Of a stretch of 64,000 nucleotides of DNA, positions 34,503-45,236 are shown piece after piece (positions within the stretch are counted from its first letter, which is position 1; every line of letters starts with the position of its first letter). The notes beneath the pieces were generated by a model that was not told the origin of the DNA, made no database searches, and saw nothing but the letters and a program-made list of their open reading frames with translations. The stretch is from Prosapia bicincta. Its lineage: Eukaryota > Arthropoda > Insecta > Hemiptera > Cercopidae. The stretch is taken from assembly GCA_036971475.1 (NCBI GenBank), contig JBAIZL010000002.1, positions 350,039,082-350,103,081 on the forward strand, written 5' to 3'. The position numbers were made by a program, and so were the translations under genes.

Positions 34503-36059
34503 AAGGACTCCGGTGTTCCCAGGACGTGTATCCTGGTTAGGAGGGGGTTGAGTGCTTTTGTCCTAACGGACTTCTGCTGCAGGGACTTAATAGCAGTGAC
34601 GGTGGAGCTGCGGGCGGAGAGGAGGATGAAGAGGCTGAACCTTGCCACGGCATATCTCCCCTTTGACTACGCGGGGGCTCTACCAACACAAGAGCTGAGG
34701 AGGCTGGTCGAGCACTGCGGGGCTGTCGATGAGGAGCTGCTGGTGGGGATGGATGCTAACTCCCATCACACTTCGTGGGGAAGTACAGGTACCAACACTA
34801 GAGGTGAGGAACTTTTAGCTTATCTTAGCTCTAAGAATTTACTAGTCTTAAATCAGGGGAAAGAGCCGACGTTTGTCACTAGGGCCAGACAGGAGGTCCT
34901 GGACATTACGGTGGCATCGAACCAGACAGCTAGGTATGTACTAAACTGGCATGTGTCGGATGAACCATCTTCTTCTGACCACAGACATATTAGGTATGAT
35001 ATCTCTCTAAATCCAGCCATGCTTCGGCCAACCAGGGATCCAAGAAGAACAGACTGGGACTCCTACAGGAGGAACCTGGGAGTTCGGATTGAGGAGGCTG
35101 GATTGGAGTATGGTGGGAGGATAGAGCTAGAAGACTCTGCCGCATTGGATGTCGAGGCTATAGTAGAATCCTTTACTAATACCTGCCCTCTTAGTGAGGG
35201 GAGAAAAGTAGGGGATCCGTCATGGTGGAACAAGAAGCTAACCAAACTTCGGAAGACCACCAGGAGACTCTTTAATAGAGCAAAAAAGAACGGGGAGTGG
35301 GACCAGTATAGGAAAACACTAACCGAATACAACAGGGCAATTAGAGAAGCACGCAGGAAGTCCTGGAAGGAGTTTTGTCAAGAGATTGACAAAACTCGGG
35401 AAGGGGCACGACTGCATAAAGTGCTCTCTAAGGACCCAGTTAACCCGGTGGGGATTCTAAGAACCCCACTGAGAAATATAACAAAAACTGCAGGGGAAAC
35501 TGTGGAAAAAATTAATCCCCTCTTGTTTGGTGAATACCTTAAGTTTGTGGGGGAGGTGAAGTACCTGGGAGTTACTCTGGACAGGAAACTCACCTGGAAC
35601 TCACATCTTGAGAGGACAGTTAACAGGGCCAAAAGGGCACTGATGACTGTGAGAAGAATGGTGGGTAAGAAATGGGGACTGAAGCCATCAATGATGCACT
35701 GGACGTATCTGAGGGTGATAAGACCTATGGTTACCTATGGAGCTCTGGTGTGGTGGACAAAGGCCAACCAGGCACAGACAAGAGCTAAACTGAGCTCTAT
35801 CCAGAGATTGGCCTGTCTGTGCACACTGGGAGCGATGTCAACTACACCAGCTGCAGCAATGGAAGTAATGCTTAACCTCCCTCCCCTTGACCTTGTCCTT
35901 AGGGGAGAGGCGAGGCTGGCGGCATGGAGATTGCGCAACTCGAGCAACTGGGCTAACCTCCCAGATGTCTCGGGACATATGAGTATCGAGTGCTTGGTCA
36001 AAGAACCCGTCTTGGAAATGGGCAGCGACCACATTACTCGAATGTTTGCACCTGACTAG
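34503..36059 (+). pseudogene. Non-LTR ORF2: endonuclease C-part fused in frame to RT C-flank (RT core deleted)
   Basis: After the TACGAT duplication the endonuclease continues (RTCILVRRG, then LVGMDANSHHTSWGS and SSSDHRHIRYDI, supplying the D/N and S-D-H active-site motifs). The linker (WWNKKLTKLRK...) leads to the start of RT (TPLRNITKTAGETVE). It then jumps directly to LLFGEYLKFVGEVKYLGVTLDR, a segment that lies downstream of the YADD palm motif. All catalytic RT motifs are missing, yet the 503-codon frame (from 34548) stays open to TAG at 36057-36059. The deletion is therefore in frame. The thumb region (MMHWTYLRVIRPMVTYG) follows. Confidence 0.82.
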
Positions 36060-36107
36060 GTCCACCAAACTATGAAAGAATGGTAAGGGACATTAACATC
36101 GGGAGCT

Positions 36108-36941
36108 CAGATCTGGTACACAGATGGCTCCAGGATGGACTTCGGCACTGGAGCGGGGGTGTATTGTAAAAACCCAAGAGAACTAGTTTTTTCCTTGGGG
36201 AGGCATACCTCTGTCTTTCAGGCCGAAGTATATGCTATGTATGCCTGGCTGGGAGAGATAGCGAGAAGGGAAACACACGGGACCCGGATTGCTATTTTCT
36301 CCGACAGTCAGGCAGCGATTAAGGCACTAAACGGACACGTGGTCACCTCGGCCATAGTCAGGGAGTGCCTAATTAACCTACAAGCTCTGGCAAGGCACAA
36401 TCAAATCATGATAGGTTGGGTGCCAGGGCATAGGGGAATACTTGGAAATGAAGCCGCAGATGCGCTGGCCAGGGAGGGGTCTTCGACTCCCCTGATTGGA
36501 CCGGAGCCTGCGGTAGGTATTTCCAAATCCATGGTCAAGATGGCAGTGCAAAGGTGGATGGCTGAAAGACACTGTGAGCACTGGATCAGGGCTGAAGGAA
36601 TGAGACACAGTAAGCTAACCCTTAGGAAACCTTCCTTGGGGCTGCAGAAGAGTCTCATCTATCTGTCTAGGCAGGAATTGAGGATAGCCACAGGTCTACT
36701 CACGGGACACTGTGGACTAAGGAAACATTTGCATAAAATGGGTATCCACAAAGATGAACCAGTGTGCAGATTATGCGGGCAGGAACTGGAGACTGCCACA
36801 CACATTATTTACAGATGTGAAGTACTTGCTGAGAGGCGCTTCAACCTCTTTGGTGATGGAACGGCTTTGGTGGATGCTGAAGGTAAAACTCTAGTCAGGA
36901 AACTCCTAAACCTGGTAAGAGGGAAGGGGTTATTTGACTAG
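36108..36941 (+). pseudogene. RNase H and C-terminal Cys/His motif of the non-LTR element
   Basis: A frame change near 36060-36110 separates it from the RT part. The sequence holds all RNase H acidic residues: D in IWYTDGSRM, E in FQAEVYAMYAW, D in FSDSQAAIKAL, and the VPGHRGILGNEAADALARE block. C-terminal CRLCGQELETATHIIYRC is a CCHC-type motif seen in I/LOA-like ORF2 proteins. It ends at TAG 36939-36941. The 3' UTR of about 80 bp ends in an A-rich tail. RNase H removes element RNA during second-strand synthesis. Confidence 0.82.
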
Positions 36942-37023
36942 ATCAGGGAGGTAAGTACAATATACCTTAAGGTAGCAGTGCTTCGGGCAATTCAAACCCG
37001 CTCCCAAGTTAAAAGAAAAAAAA

Positions 37024-40000
37024 ATGACTTCTCAGGCGACTAATCCTGCCTCTCAAAATACAACTGTGCTCCTGGGCACACTTTTAGTAAAACTCTCCTC
37101 TCTTACCGGGACGACTAATATTTTCCTGGCTCTGGTAAGTTAAGGAAGCCAATCCTCATTTATCTCAGAGCAAGTCGCTGAACTAATGTGTGTAACTCGA
37201 ACGAGAGTTAATCACAACATTGTTGGACTTTCTCAAACTCTTACTCGCTCAAAGGGCACCGTTTCCTCTTTCACTCTATTTGTTACCTCTTTCACTCTCG
37301 GTGGCACAGTAATAGCTGACAAACATAATTTTCTCATCCTCGACAAAATTTGTGTCGATTTACTTCGTACTCACATTGACGTTAAGGTACTAAATAAGGT
37401 ACAATCTTATACGCTTGATGACCATACTTTTCATTTGCCAAGTCACATTGATATTCTTCTGGGCGGCGCTCTTTTTCCTTTAATATTGACTCAAACTACG
37501 CATTCTCTCGGCTCTAATATGCCGTTCCTGATAGGCACTCACTTTGGATTCATGGTTATGGGAGAAGCTCCATGTCTGCCTACGGGTGAAAGGGAATCTA
37601 GTGTAAGTATGTCCACCACATTACTCACGGTGAATGACTAGGAACTGCACAATTCTCTGCAAAAATTCTGGCAACATGAAGAAGGGCCCTACGCCTCAAA
37701 ACTCTCACCACATGATCAAGCATGTGAAGCTCATTATGTCGCTACTCATACACGCGACAGTTCAGGTCATTATTGTGTCCGACTTCCTTTCAAACAAGGT
37801 AAACCTCTTCTCGGGACTTCTCGCGGGAACGCTGAAGTACGATTAAAATCTCTGGAACAAAGGTTCAACTCTAAGCCTCACTTCAAGCAACTTTATGCAG
37901 AATTCATGTCTGTCTATTTGACTTCAGGAATCCAGCACCACTACTCGCCTTCGAACAGTCTTTGTTGCCAGTGCAAAAACATCAAACGGCTTCTCTCTCA
38001 ACGACACCCTGTGGACAGGACAGAAAATGCAGACCAACATTTGTGATTTGTTACTCATGTTTCGCTACCATAATGTGGTTTTTACTTGCGATATACGTCA
38101 GATGTATCGTCAGATCAAAGTCCACCCTGATGATCAACCTTATCAGCTGATCCTATGGAGGGACCATGTCAATCAACCTATTTCCACTTATCAATTGACC
38201 ACAGTAACCTATGGACTTAGTTGTTCACCTTACCTGGCGATAACAACTCTTCATCAGCTCGCCTATGATACAGGTGCTACATTCCCTTTAAAGTACCCCG
38301 CACACAAACGTTTGTAGACGACATTATTGCGGGTGGTGATTCCATTGATGAGGCCTCTCATTTGAAAACTCAGCTCATTTCTCTTTTACTTCGAGATGGC
38401 TTCGAAGTGCGCAAATGGACTACTATCGTTTATCAACTATTACAGGATCTTACAGACGAACACCTAGAGACACCCACGTTTCTTCTGGATACCGCACTAC
38501 CTCATTATAATATTCTCGGACTTCATTGGTCATCCTCTTCGGACGCTTTTACTTACCATTTGAATTTTTCTCGAAACTCCAAAACTAAACCTCCAAGTGC
38601 TCAGCGTTATCGCTCAAATTAATGACCCCTGAGGTTTCCTTTCGCCTGTTGCCATGTGAGCAAAATGTTTTATGCAGCTCCTCTGGGCATAAGGGTTGGA
38701 CTGGGACCAATCCCTACCACCTGAACTTGTAACTCAGTGGCAAACATTTGCAAAGACTTCTTATTGTTTAAATAATATTGTAATTCCTCGGGTTTTACGC
38801 TTGAGTCACTCGTCTAACATTGAGTTACACGGTTTCTCAGATGCTTCTGAGAATGGATACGCTGCTGTCATTTACTTAAGATGTCAGGTTAGCGACAACT
38901 TGGTGGTATCCGGCAGCTATTATCGAAGACTCGGGTAGACACACTGAAAAAATCACTGTACCTCGCTTGGAGCTAAGTGCTGCTCATTTACTCGCCCAAT
39001 TAGTGGCGTATATTATCTCTCTTTACAACAAAAGAAAATGGAATTTTCCTCTATTTTTCTATGGCGCGATTCGACAGTAACACTGACATGGATACAAACA
39101 CCTCCTTATGGACTCAAAACCTTTGTCGCCAATCGGGTAGCGCAGGTTCAGGAACTATTGTCTTCTTATTATTGGAGGCACGTATTGAGTGAACACATTC
39201 CCGCTGACTGCGCTTCACGTGGACTACTTCCTTCAGACCTACTTCAACATAAATTATGGTGGTATGGACCATCTTGGTTACAACAGTCTCATGATAACTG
39301 GCCAATATCTCATTTTGAGCCTGCAAAACTCATTGACACAGGGGAATATAAACCTATTTCACCTATATCCCTTCTCTCCAATATTCACTCAGACTGGGAC
39401 TTGCTGCGGAAATATTCTAGTTTTAGTCGACTGCAGCGTGTAATGGCGTACTTGTTGCGTTTCATACACAACTCTCGTCACATTAGAAGAACTATTGAAC
39501 CTCTCACTACTGAGGATTTGAACTCAGCCAGAATCCGAATATTCAAATTACTTCAGGCATCCTCCTTCATCGAAGATTTAAATGTATTAGAACAAACCCC
39601 TCCTAACATGGTATCTTCTATGCTTCGACGATTAACACCATGTCTCGATAGCGATGGCGTCCTGCCAGTTGGTAGACGACTCATAGCAGCACAGATTCGT
39701 TATGAGACGCAACATCCGGTAATTCTGCTTAAGAAACACCCTGTGGTTGACTCCTTAATTGACCTATATCATTGGAAGTACCTTCATTTTGGAGCTCAAC
39801 TCACTCAATCAATCCTCGCACAATAGGTGTGGATATTCTGTGCTCGGAATGTAATCCGTGTACGCGTCTTCAAGTGTACTGTGTGCTTTAAGCACCGACC
39901 TAAATATACGAATCCTCTTATGAAAAACTTACCTCAACATCGACTGACCCCTACTTGCCCATTTCTCAACACAGGCATTGATTATGGTGGTCCTTTCACT

Positions 40001-40864
40001 CTAAAAGTACATAATATACGCTCTATTCGAACCATCAAGGCATACACCTGTGTCTTTGTTTGCCTTGTCACCAAGGCTGTTCACATTGAGGTGGTCACTG
40101 ATCTCTCGACGGACGAGTTCATCGCAGCATTGACTCGATTTGTGTCTAGACGAGGTCTTTGTCAACACATCTATTCCAACTGCGGAACAAACTTTGTGGA
40201 AGCTGACAATGCTTTGCGATCTCTACTCAGGACCTCAGGACAAGTTCTCGTTTGTGGATTTCATTTCAACGTGGAGGTAATTTCCACTTCAATTCTCCTG
40301 CTGCACCTCATTAAGGAGGACTATGGGAAAGCGCAATTAAAAGCGCTAATCATCACTTGCGTCGTGTCATAGGTGAACACGTTCTAACTCTCTCCGAATA
40401 CATGACTCTGACAACTCAAGTCGAGTCAATCCTCAACTCTTGACCACTCACACCTTTGTCTAACGATCCTTCCGATCTCACTGCTCAGACCCCCGGACAC
40501 TTTTTAATTGGAGCTATACTCGTTTCCGTACCCGAAGAGTAGGGCTGAAGTCCCTACTAATCGACTTAAGAATTTGCAACTCGTCCATGCTTTTCACCAA
40601 CGCGTGTGGAAAAGGCGGCAGGTGGAATATCTTCACACTCAACAGCAGCGGACCATATGGACGGAAACGACAGACAACTTGCGTGTGGGCGACCTAGGGG
40701 TAGTTCATCAACCTACTCCGCCTCTCTCTTGGCCATTGGCAAGAGTGACACAAGTGTTCCCTGGCACGGACGGTGTGGTGCGAGTTGTTCAGCTCAAGAC
40801 ACAGCAAGGACTTGTAACTCGACCTTATCATAAGGTTCTCCCCCTGCCCATTAGTGCAGAATAA
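37024..40864 (+). pseudogene. pol: BEL-2 pol (protease dead, RT FVDD, integrase second Asp changed)
   Basis: The protease site is destroyed: a deletion turns the expected D-S-G-S into V-S-stop-G-S at 37141-37143. The DUF1758-like part is open 37186-37641. RT: VVFTCDIRQMYRQIKVH (about 38070), then after a frame break FVDD near 38312. RNase H-like HGFSDASENGY at about 38828. Linker WRDSTVTLTWIQTP. Integrase: TGIDYGGPF (about 39975) and SNCGTNF (about 40180), where related copies have SDCGTNF, so the second catalytic Asp is Asn. The Glu block lies in another frame near 40320. The DUF5641-like tail ends at TAA 40862-40864. At least ten stops or frame changes. Confidence 0.88.
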
Positions 40865-41010
40865 ATTTATTATTTTTCCTCATGTCTCTAGAAAAGTAAT
40901 TTTTATATTTATTAGTGTATATTTGTATTTTGTAAATAACTCTCATTTTGATTATTGTTAATTATTGTTTTTTTTATCTCATGCTGGGGTAGCTTATATT
41001 GTATTCTTCT

Positions 41011-41042
41011 TTGAATCCTAGGAGGATTCAAGGCCCCCGGTA
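41011..41042 (+). other. Hairpin and polypurine-tract region before BEL-2 3' LTR
   Basis: TTGAATCCT and AGGATTCAA form a perfect 9-bp stem with loop AGG (41011-41031) followed by GGCCCCCGGTA. It is the same design as in BEL-1 (10003), although the surrounding LTRs are unrelated. Confidence 0.6.
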
Positions 41043-41544
41043 TACTTTTCTTTAAATTAAATATAATTTAAAAAACATTGTAAATGCTTCAGAGAAGGAC
41101 TCCTTATCGGCTAACCTTTGTCCCTTACAAGGTTCTGTACGAGACAGTTCATTTCAAGACGTCGGTAAAACGACATCCCTCCCATCACTCTCGACGTGAC
41201 GTAGTTTCTCGTACGTTCTAAGCAAGGCTCGGCTTAGATCACGCATATTTCCCGTTACGCTCTACATGAAGTAGATATTTCTTTCTTTGCTTCTCCCGTC
41301 GTGTGGCGAAGATATTATTAACATAAATAGTGATTATTTTGAATTATATGTGATTTCTCTTAAGTTACTTAGGTACGTGATAAGTGCATGAAAGGGTGCA
41401 CCCGAACACCTGTCCGTCATCCGACAGGAAGGACAAGTGGTGGTCCTTCGCCCAGTGAGGTATGTGCGATAGCTGTTAACTTTTTTCATTTATTGAGTAT
41501 TTAAAGTTCTCCCGAAAACTATGCCGTTACATGGCAAAATATTT

Positions 41545-41548
<4 letters not shown>
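41043..41548 (+). repeat. BEL-2 3' LTR
   Basis: Homologous to 23445-23944 with many substitutions (for example near 41133 and 41146). It ends TTTAACA, directly followed by the (AT)n tract. The start is set by the GGTA preceding it, as in BEL-1, and is uncertain by a few bases. Confidence 0.8.

Positions 41549-41594
<46 letters not shown>
41549..41594. repeat. (AT)n microsatellite, 3' flank of BEL-2
   Basis: An uninterrupted run of 23 AT units directly abutting the LTR, mirroring the (TA)n tract at 23369-23412. Confidence 0.9.
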
Positions 41595-41597
<3 letters not shown>

Positions 41598-41887
41598 TAG
41601 TAATTACTTATGATTTAAATACCACTAATTTTAAGTAAAATACAAAGTCGTATCAACCCAAAGTTTTGAAAGTTAAGTTCAATATTGTTTTCCTTTTAAG
41701 AGAATCGGTTAATTCCTCTATAATGCTAATATTTTATATTTTAAGATATTAAAACTTGCAGTTTATGTGTAGTAAATCTTTAATTTAAGGTTTTGTATTT
41801 AAAATACTTCTTTTGGTATCACTTTTGACAAACCCCATACAACATACCTGAGAAACAGTCTTGTCCGTGACTCACTGTATTGAATAA

Positions 41888-42005
41888 TGCACTGACCTAA
41901 TCAGAAACGCGTCTGCTAAAGAAATATCATAAGTAAGTAGTAGATTATTTTGCCATTGATACCAAAAGTAGTAATTTATTTAAGATATCTTTAAGTATCA
42001 ACACA
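41888..42005 (+). repeat. Short interspersed repeat, copy C
   Basis: Longest copy: GCACTGACCTA, CAGAAACGCGTCTGCT, TAAGTAAGTAGTAG, TTTTGCCA, GATACCAAAAGTAGTAATTT, then a diverged tail. Confidence 0.5.
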
Positions 42006-42821
42006 TCTATATCAGAAAATGTAAAGTATAATCTTTGAGTACAAATCTGTATTATATATCATATATATGTTGTATAACGTTGAATAGTCTATGTTACACT
42101 TGGCGTACATTACCTGACAATAAAGAGTTTATATAGCCTTCAAGACTTTCATTTTGTAAGTAAACAACCTGGATGAATAAGAAATCACTTGCGTAAGCAA
42201 TAATAAAAGTCTGAAAGGGTGAATATTTGTTAAAAATATTAATTATTATGGAGTTTATGTTTAAATTTAGGTTTTGTATGGTTCCAACTTGGAGTTGAAA
42301 TGCACATAAGAAGTTTTCCTTACATAATCAATTTCCATAAATAATCTGTCTCTTTAAATTAGTTTTAAAAACCAACAAAAATAACAATAAATATTGATTA
42401 ACGCAAATACTGTTCCCATAAGATGTAATGAGTAACTTTAAAAGTAGTTAAAACTTCTTCAGGGTATGCCATGAAAGGCAGCGAAGTCCCTTTAGTAAAC
42501 AAAATACGTTTGTTAGGAAGGTGATTATATATTAGAGTGATTTATTCACACTTATTTCCTTATCTAGTTCTTATATATTTCATTAAACCTGAAAAAATGT
42601 ACTTGCTTACAATATTTAGAATGAAACAGGTCAATCCTTACGTCACTAGAATTTATTGCCAATAGCTTTAAGGCAGAACTGCTTCCCCTACCCCATTCAA
42701 AATATACTTTTACTATTGGCATCAGGAATAGTAGGGCATGAGTATGCCCTTAAATGATAACAGCACGCTTTACATAATCCATTTTACTAATGTGATATGG
42801 TAGTTGCTAAAGGCAAAGAAG

Positions 42822-42970
42822 ATTACACTTTTTTGCAATATCTTGGCAAAAAAGCACTACTTACTGATTTATTCATCAGATGCGTTCTGCGCTAGGTCAG
42901 CGCATTATTTAACGCTGAGAATTACTGATCAGTAAAAAAGTGTAATTTATACAAAAACCTCAAGATGTAA
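42822..42970. repeat. Short interspersed repeat, copy D, with inverted halves
   Basis: The left half (42822-42895) matches the family on the minus strand (CAGAACGCATCTGATGAATAA, then TAAGTAGTGCTTTTTTGCCAA). The right half (42920-42970) matches on the plus strand (AAAAAAGTGTAATTTATA then CCTCAAGATGTA). TTACACTTTTTT and AAAAAAGTGTAA at the two sides pair, giving a foldback form. Confidence 0.45.
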
Positions 42971-44256
42971 AATAGAAAAAGTGCAAGATTGAAAAGAAGA
43001 TGTTGACTGCATGATCAGAAAACTTATCCAAGAATATAAAACTTTTGAAAAATCATCAACATGGAGGAAAGAATATTTGTTAATTGTTTCCATCTTCACG
43101 TGAGCTACTAGCATATAACTAAAAAATAACCAACTATAATGGAACACAATGATATGGAATATCAACACATTGGAACAGTATGAGATATACAAACATTTCA
43201 AACTACACCCTACACACATACTCAACACCTAATTACATCATAGCTCACATACACTTTTTGACATCATAACCGCTAATATTCACCAAAATACACCTACATC
43301 CCCCCCATTCTAATACAAAAACCAAGATTTAGGTTACAGTCTTTTTTGAGAATGGGGCAAATCTCCTGAAACCGCAATCCTCAGCAATTATAAAAGTAAG
43401 TGCTACTATAGGCAAGTTGTGTTTTTTTTTAATATTTACTAGTGTTTTTAGTTAAAAAAATATATGTGGATAAGGGAGTAGTGTGAGATTAGGGAATGAG
43501 AGAAACCTCTGAAAGGATCTATGCATTTGAAGATTACAAATATTTATTATTATTTACTTAATTTTTAACTTGAGCTACTAGTTAGCACAGTACTGTACTT
43601 ACTTTCTTACTTGATAAGTAAGAAAGCCCCACTACAGGCAAGTGTCTCATATTAATATAGAAATAACAGGACGAACAAAGAAAGTGGAAATATTAATAGG
43701 AGTTTAACTTTGATACTATGGTCAAAAAATATAAACAGTAATAAAAAATATTAATTGTATATCAAATTAACGAGCACTACAACCTGTAACTTCAGACAAT
43801 AAAACTGGACTTTCGGAAATATCTAGACGAAGTTTTAAGATGTGCTACAGCAAAATTATTAAAAAGGTTATAGAAGACCGTTATATCTTACAACTGATAA
43901 AGGAAAAACCATCCTGGTAAGATCCCGTTCAAAGAATGCAAACAAAAGAAATCAGTCAAATTTATCTAATATATAGGCACTCAGAGAATGGTTAAAAAGA
44001 GGATGAGGGAAGATGAAATAATCAGAAAGTCTCCATAACACCCTGTCTGAGAAAGTTTCCTACCCCTGGGAACTGGAACGACGCAGAAGATTAGTCATAG
44101 AGAACTGAAAAAACATATATATTAATAAACATTATGACTAATAATAACTGAGTTATATTACTTATACTGTTATGAAAAGTTATAAAACACTAATCGTTTA
44201 CTAAGTTGTTCCCATGTATTTATATTGCATATAATGATGCTGCTCACATTCCTTAC

Positions 44257-44453
44257 AACAACGCAGTACGTTACCCCTTGACGTATGCCATACCTTGCTC
44301 CAATGTCTTGTACTCTCACTGCGAGGGGGCTCCTAGCTCGTGTAACCATCTTAAATGCATCAAGTCTTGCCTCTCCAACATTGTTGAGCAGAGAAAATAA
44401 TAGGGCCAAGAGAAATGCAGCCCCAAATAATGTAACAAATCCATATCGATTAA
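44257..44453 (-). CDS. Anoctamin (TMEM16)-like exon
   Basis: Minus-strand reading YGFVTLFGAAFLLALLFSLL and NNVGEARLDAFKMVT, then PLAVRVQDIGA, follows the strongly conserved anoctamin block around a transmembrane helix and the N-N-x-x-E-x-R-L-D-A motif (calcium-activated chloride channel or lipid scramblase family, plasma or internal membranes). A splice acceptor (CTCTTTTTATAG) immediately precedes it, and a donor-like GTAAGG sits at 44251-44256. The chosen exon of 197 bp is in frame throughout. Deviations from the usual residues (RS for RR, AR for AW) leave open that it is a pseudo-exon. No other anoctamin exon is recognised in the window. Confidence 0.55.
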
Positions 44454-44643
44454 CTATAAAAAGAGCATATAATTTAATTCACAACATACCATAATATAGT
44501 AAAATAATTAACTGTATAGATAGCTTAACAAGAAGAGAAGATAAAAATAGGTCAAAAGAAGTTAAAACATATGCAGTGGGAAAATCGGTAGAAAAGAAGA
44601 AAATAAGAGAATCTGCTGATGTATTAAAATTCTAATGGATATA

Positions 44644-44934
44644 AGTTATATAAACATTTTATGTGAACATTTCATAATTAAATGCGTGCTAGGAAGATTC
44701 CTGCTTACGCAGCTTTAGTATTATATAGGTGTGAGAACAGAGCCCCGGCAGTGTGTAAGTCGCCTCTGTATCGCACAGACGTTTTCCACTCCGATTGAGT
44801 GCATATCAATTGTATTGTTTTATTAAGTAAAATTTATGTAACAGTTTTCTAAATTAATTGTTTATTAAATTCAAAGGTTTGTAAAAATAAAAATCATTTT
44901 TAAAAACCTTTCTTGCTTAATATAAAACGTAACT
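44644..44934 (+). repeat. Gypsy-1 5' LTR
   Basis: 291 bp; by eye no difference from the 3' LTR. Carries the promoter and polyadenylation functions of the element. TATATAAAC lies right at the start, and I cannot say which box is used. Confidence 0.93.
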
Positions 44935-44951
44935 GGCGCAGTCGGTAGGAC
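44934..44951 (+). other. Gypsy-1 primer-binding site (tRNA-Ser type)
   Basis: TGGCGCAGTCGGTAGGAC begins at the last LTR base. TGGCGCAGTCG is the complement of the 3' end of an insect serine tRNA as I remember it. Confidence 0.7.
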
Positions 44952-45236
44952 ACCTCAAGGAAGTTAGTGAATATAACGTCCGTCGGTTTTAACCGTTAAT
45001 TGAGGAAACTTTAAGTAGAGTGAATATCTACAACCACTTAATAGAGCGCATATCTATTAAGAACACGAGCGAATATCGTGTAGGTGAAAAGTGAAAATTG
45101 TTCAAATGAGCAAAGTATTTTGGATCAACTTGTAAGTAGATCTTAAGATATAGAATTAAGAAAAAGTAGAGTAAATACTTTTTAATTTTATATAATTGAT
45201 TTTTAATTTTTATTATTTTGAAAATAATATTAAATA

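Larger units (their letters stand above)
26020..37023 (+). mobile_element. I/LOA-like non-LTR retrotransposon (EN-RT-RNase H), internally deleted and itself interrupted
   Basis: Flanked by a 13-bp target duplication (26007-26019 and 37024-37036). The right end is A-rich (about 37013-37024), so it is oriented plus and inserted by target-primed reverse transcription. Parts: a short upstream frame (26208-26507), endonuclease (26516 onward, interrupted at 26683), endonuclease continuation plus RT flanks (34548-36059), RNase H and a C-terminal Cys/His motif (to 36941). Without the nested foldback insert it is only about 3.2 kb, well short of a typical 5-6 kb element. Much of ORF1 and the RT core are missing. 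RNase H downstream of RT places it with I/LOA-type clades rather than R1 (inference). Confidence 0.85.
23445..41548 (+). mobile_element. BEL/Pao retrotransposon family 2, split by an 11-kb nested insertion
   Basis: 5' LTR about 23445-23944, gag 24664-26019, pol 37024-40864, 3' LTR about 41043-41548. The interior is interrupted between 26020 and 37023. The 13-base string ATGACTTCTCAGG occurs on both sides of that interruption (26007-26019 and 37024-37036), and the coding sequence runs MTSQ on each side. Removing the insertion gives an element of about 7.1 kb. LTRs end in TTTAACA. The 5' boundary is blurred by AT-rich flank. LTRs differ at many positions, so this insertion is older than the others. 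Confidence 0.88.
41595..44256. other. AT-rich non-coding DNA with two copies of the interspersed repeat
   Basis: No credible coding frame. The 93-codon minus frame at 42947-43228 is hydrophobic low-complexity sequence without motifs. Repeat copies C and D lie at 41888-42005 and 42822-42970. If the anoctamin-like exon nearby belongs to a live gene, this stretch could be its intron (inference). Confidence 0.55.

Noticed and set aside
42947..43228. 93-codon minus frame as another exon of the anoctamin-like gene
   Set aside because: Hydrophobic but with no anoctamin motif, and it overlaps an interspersed repeat.
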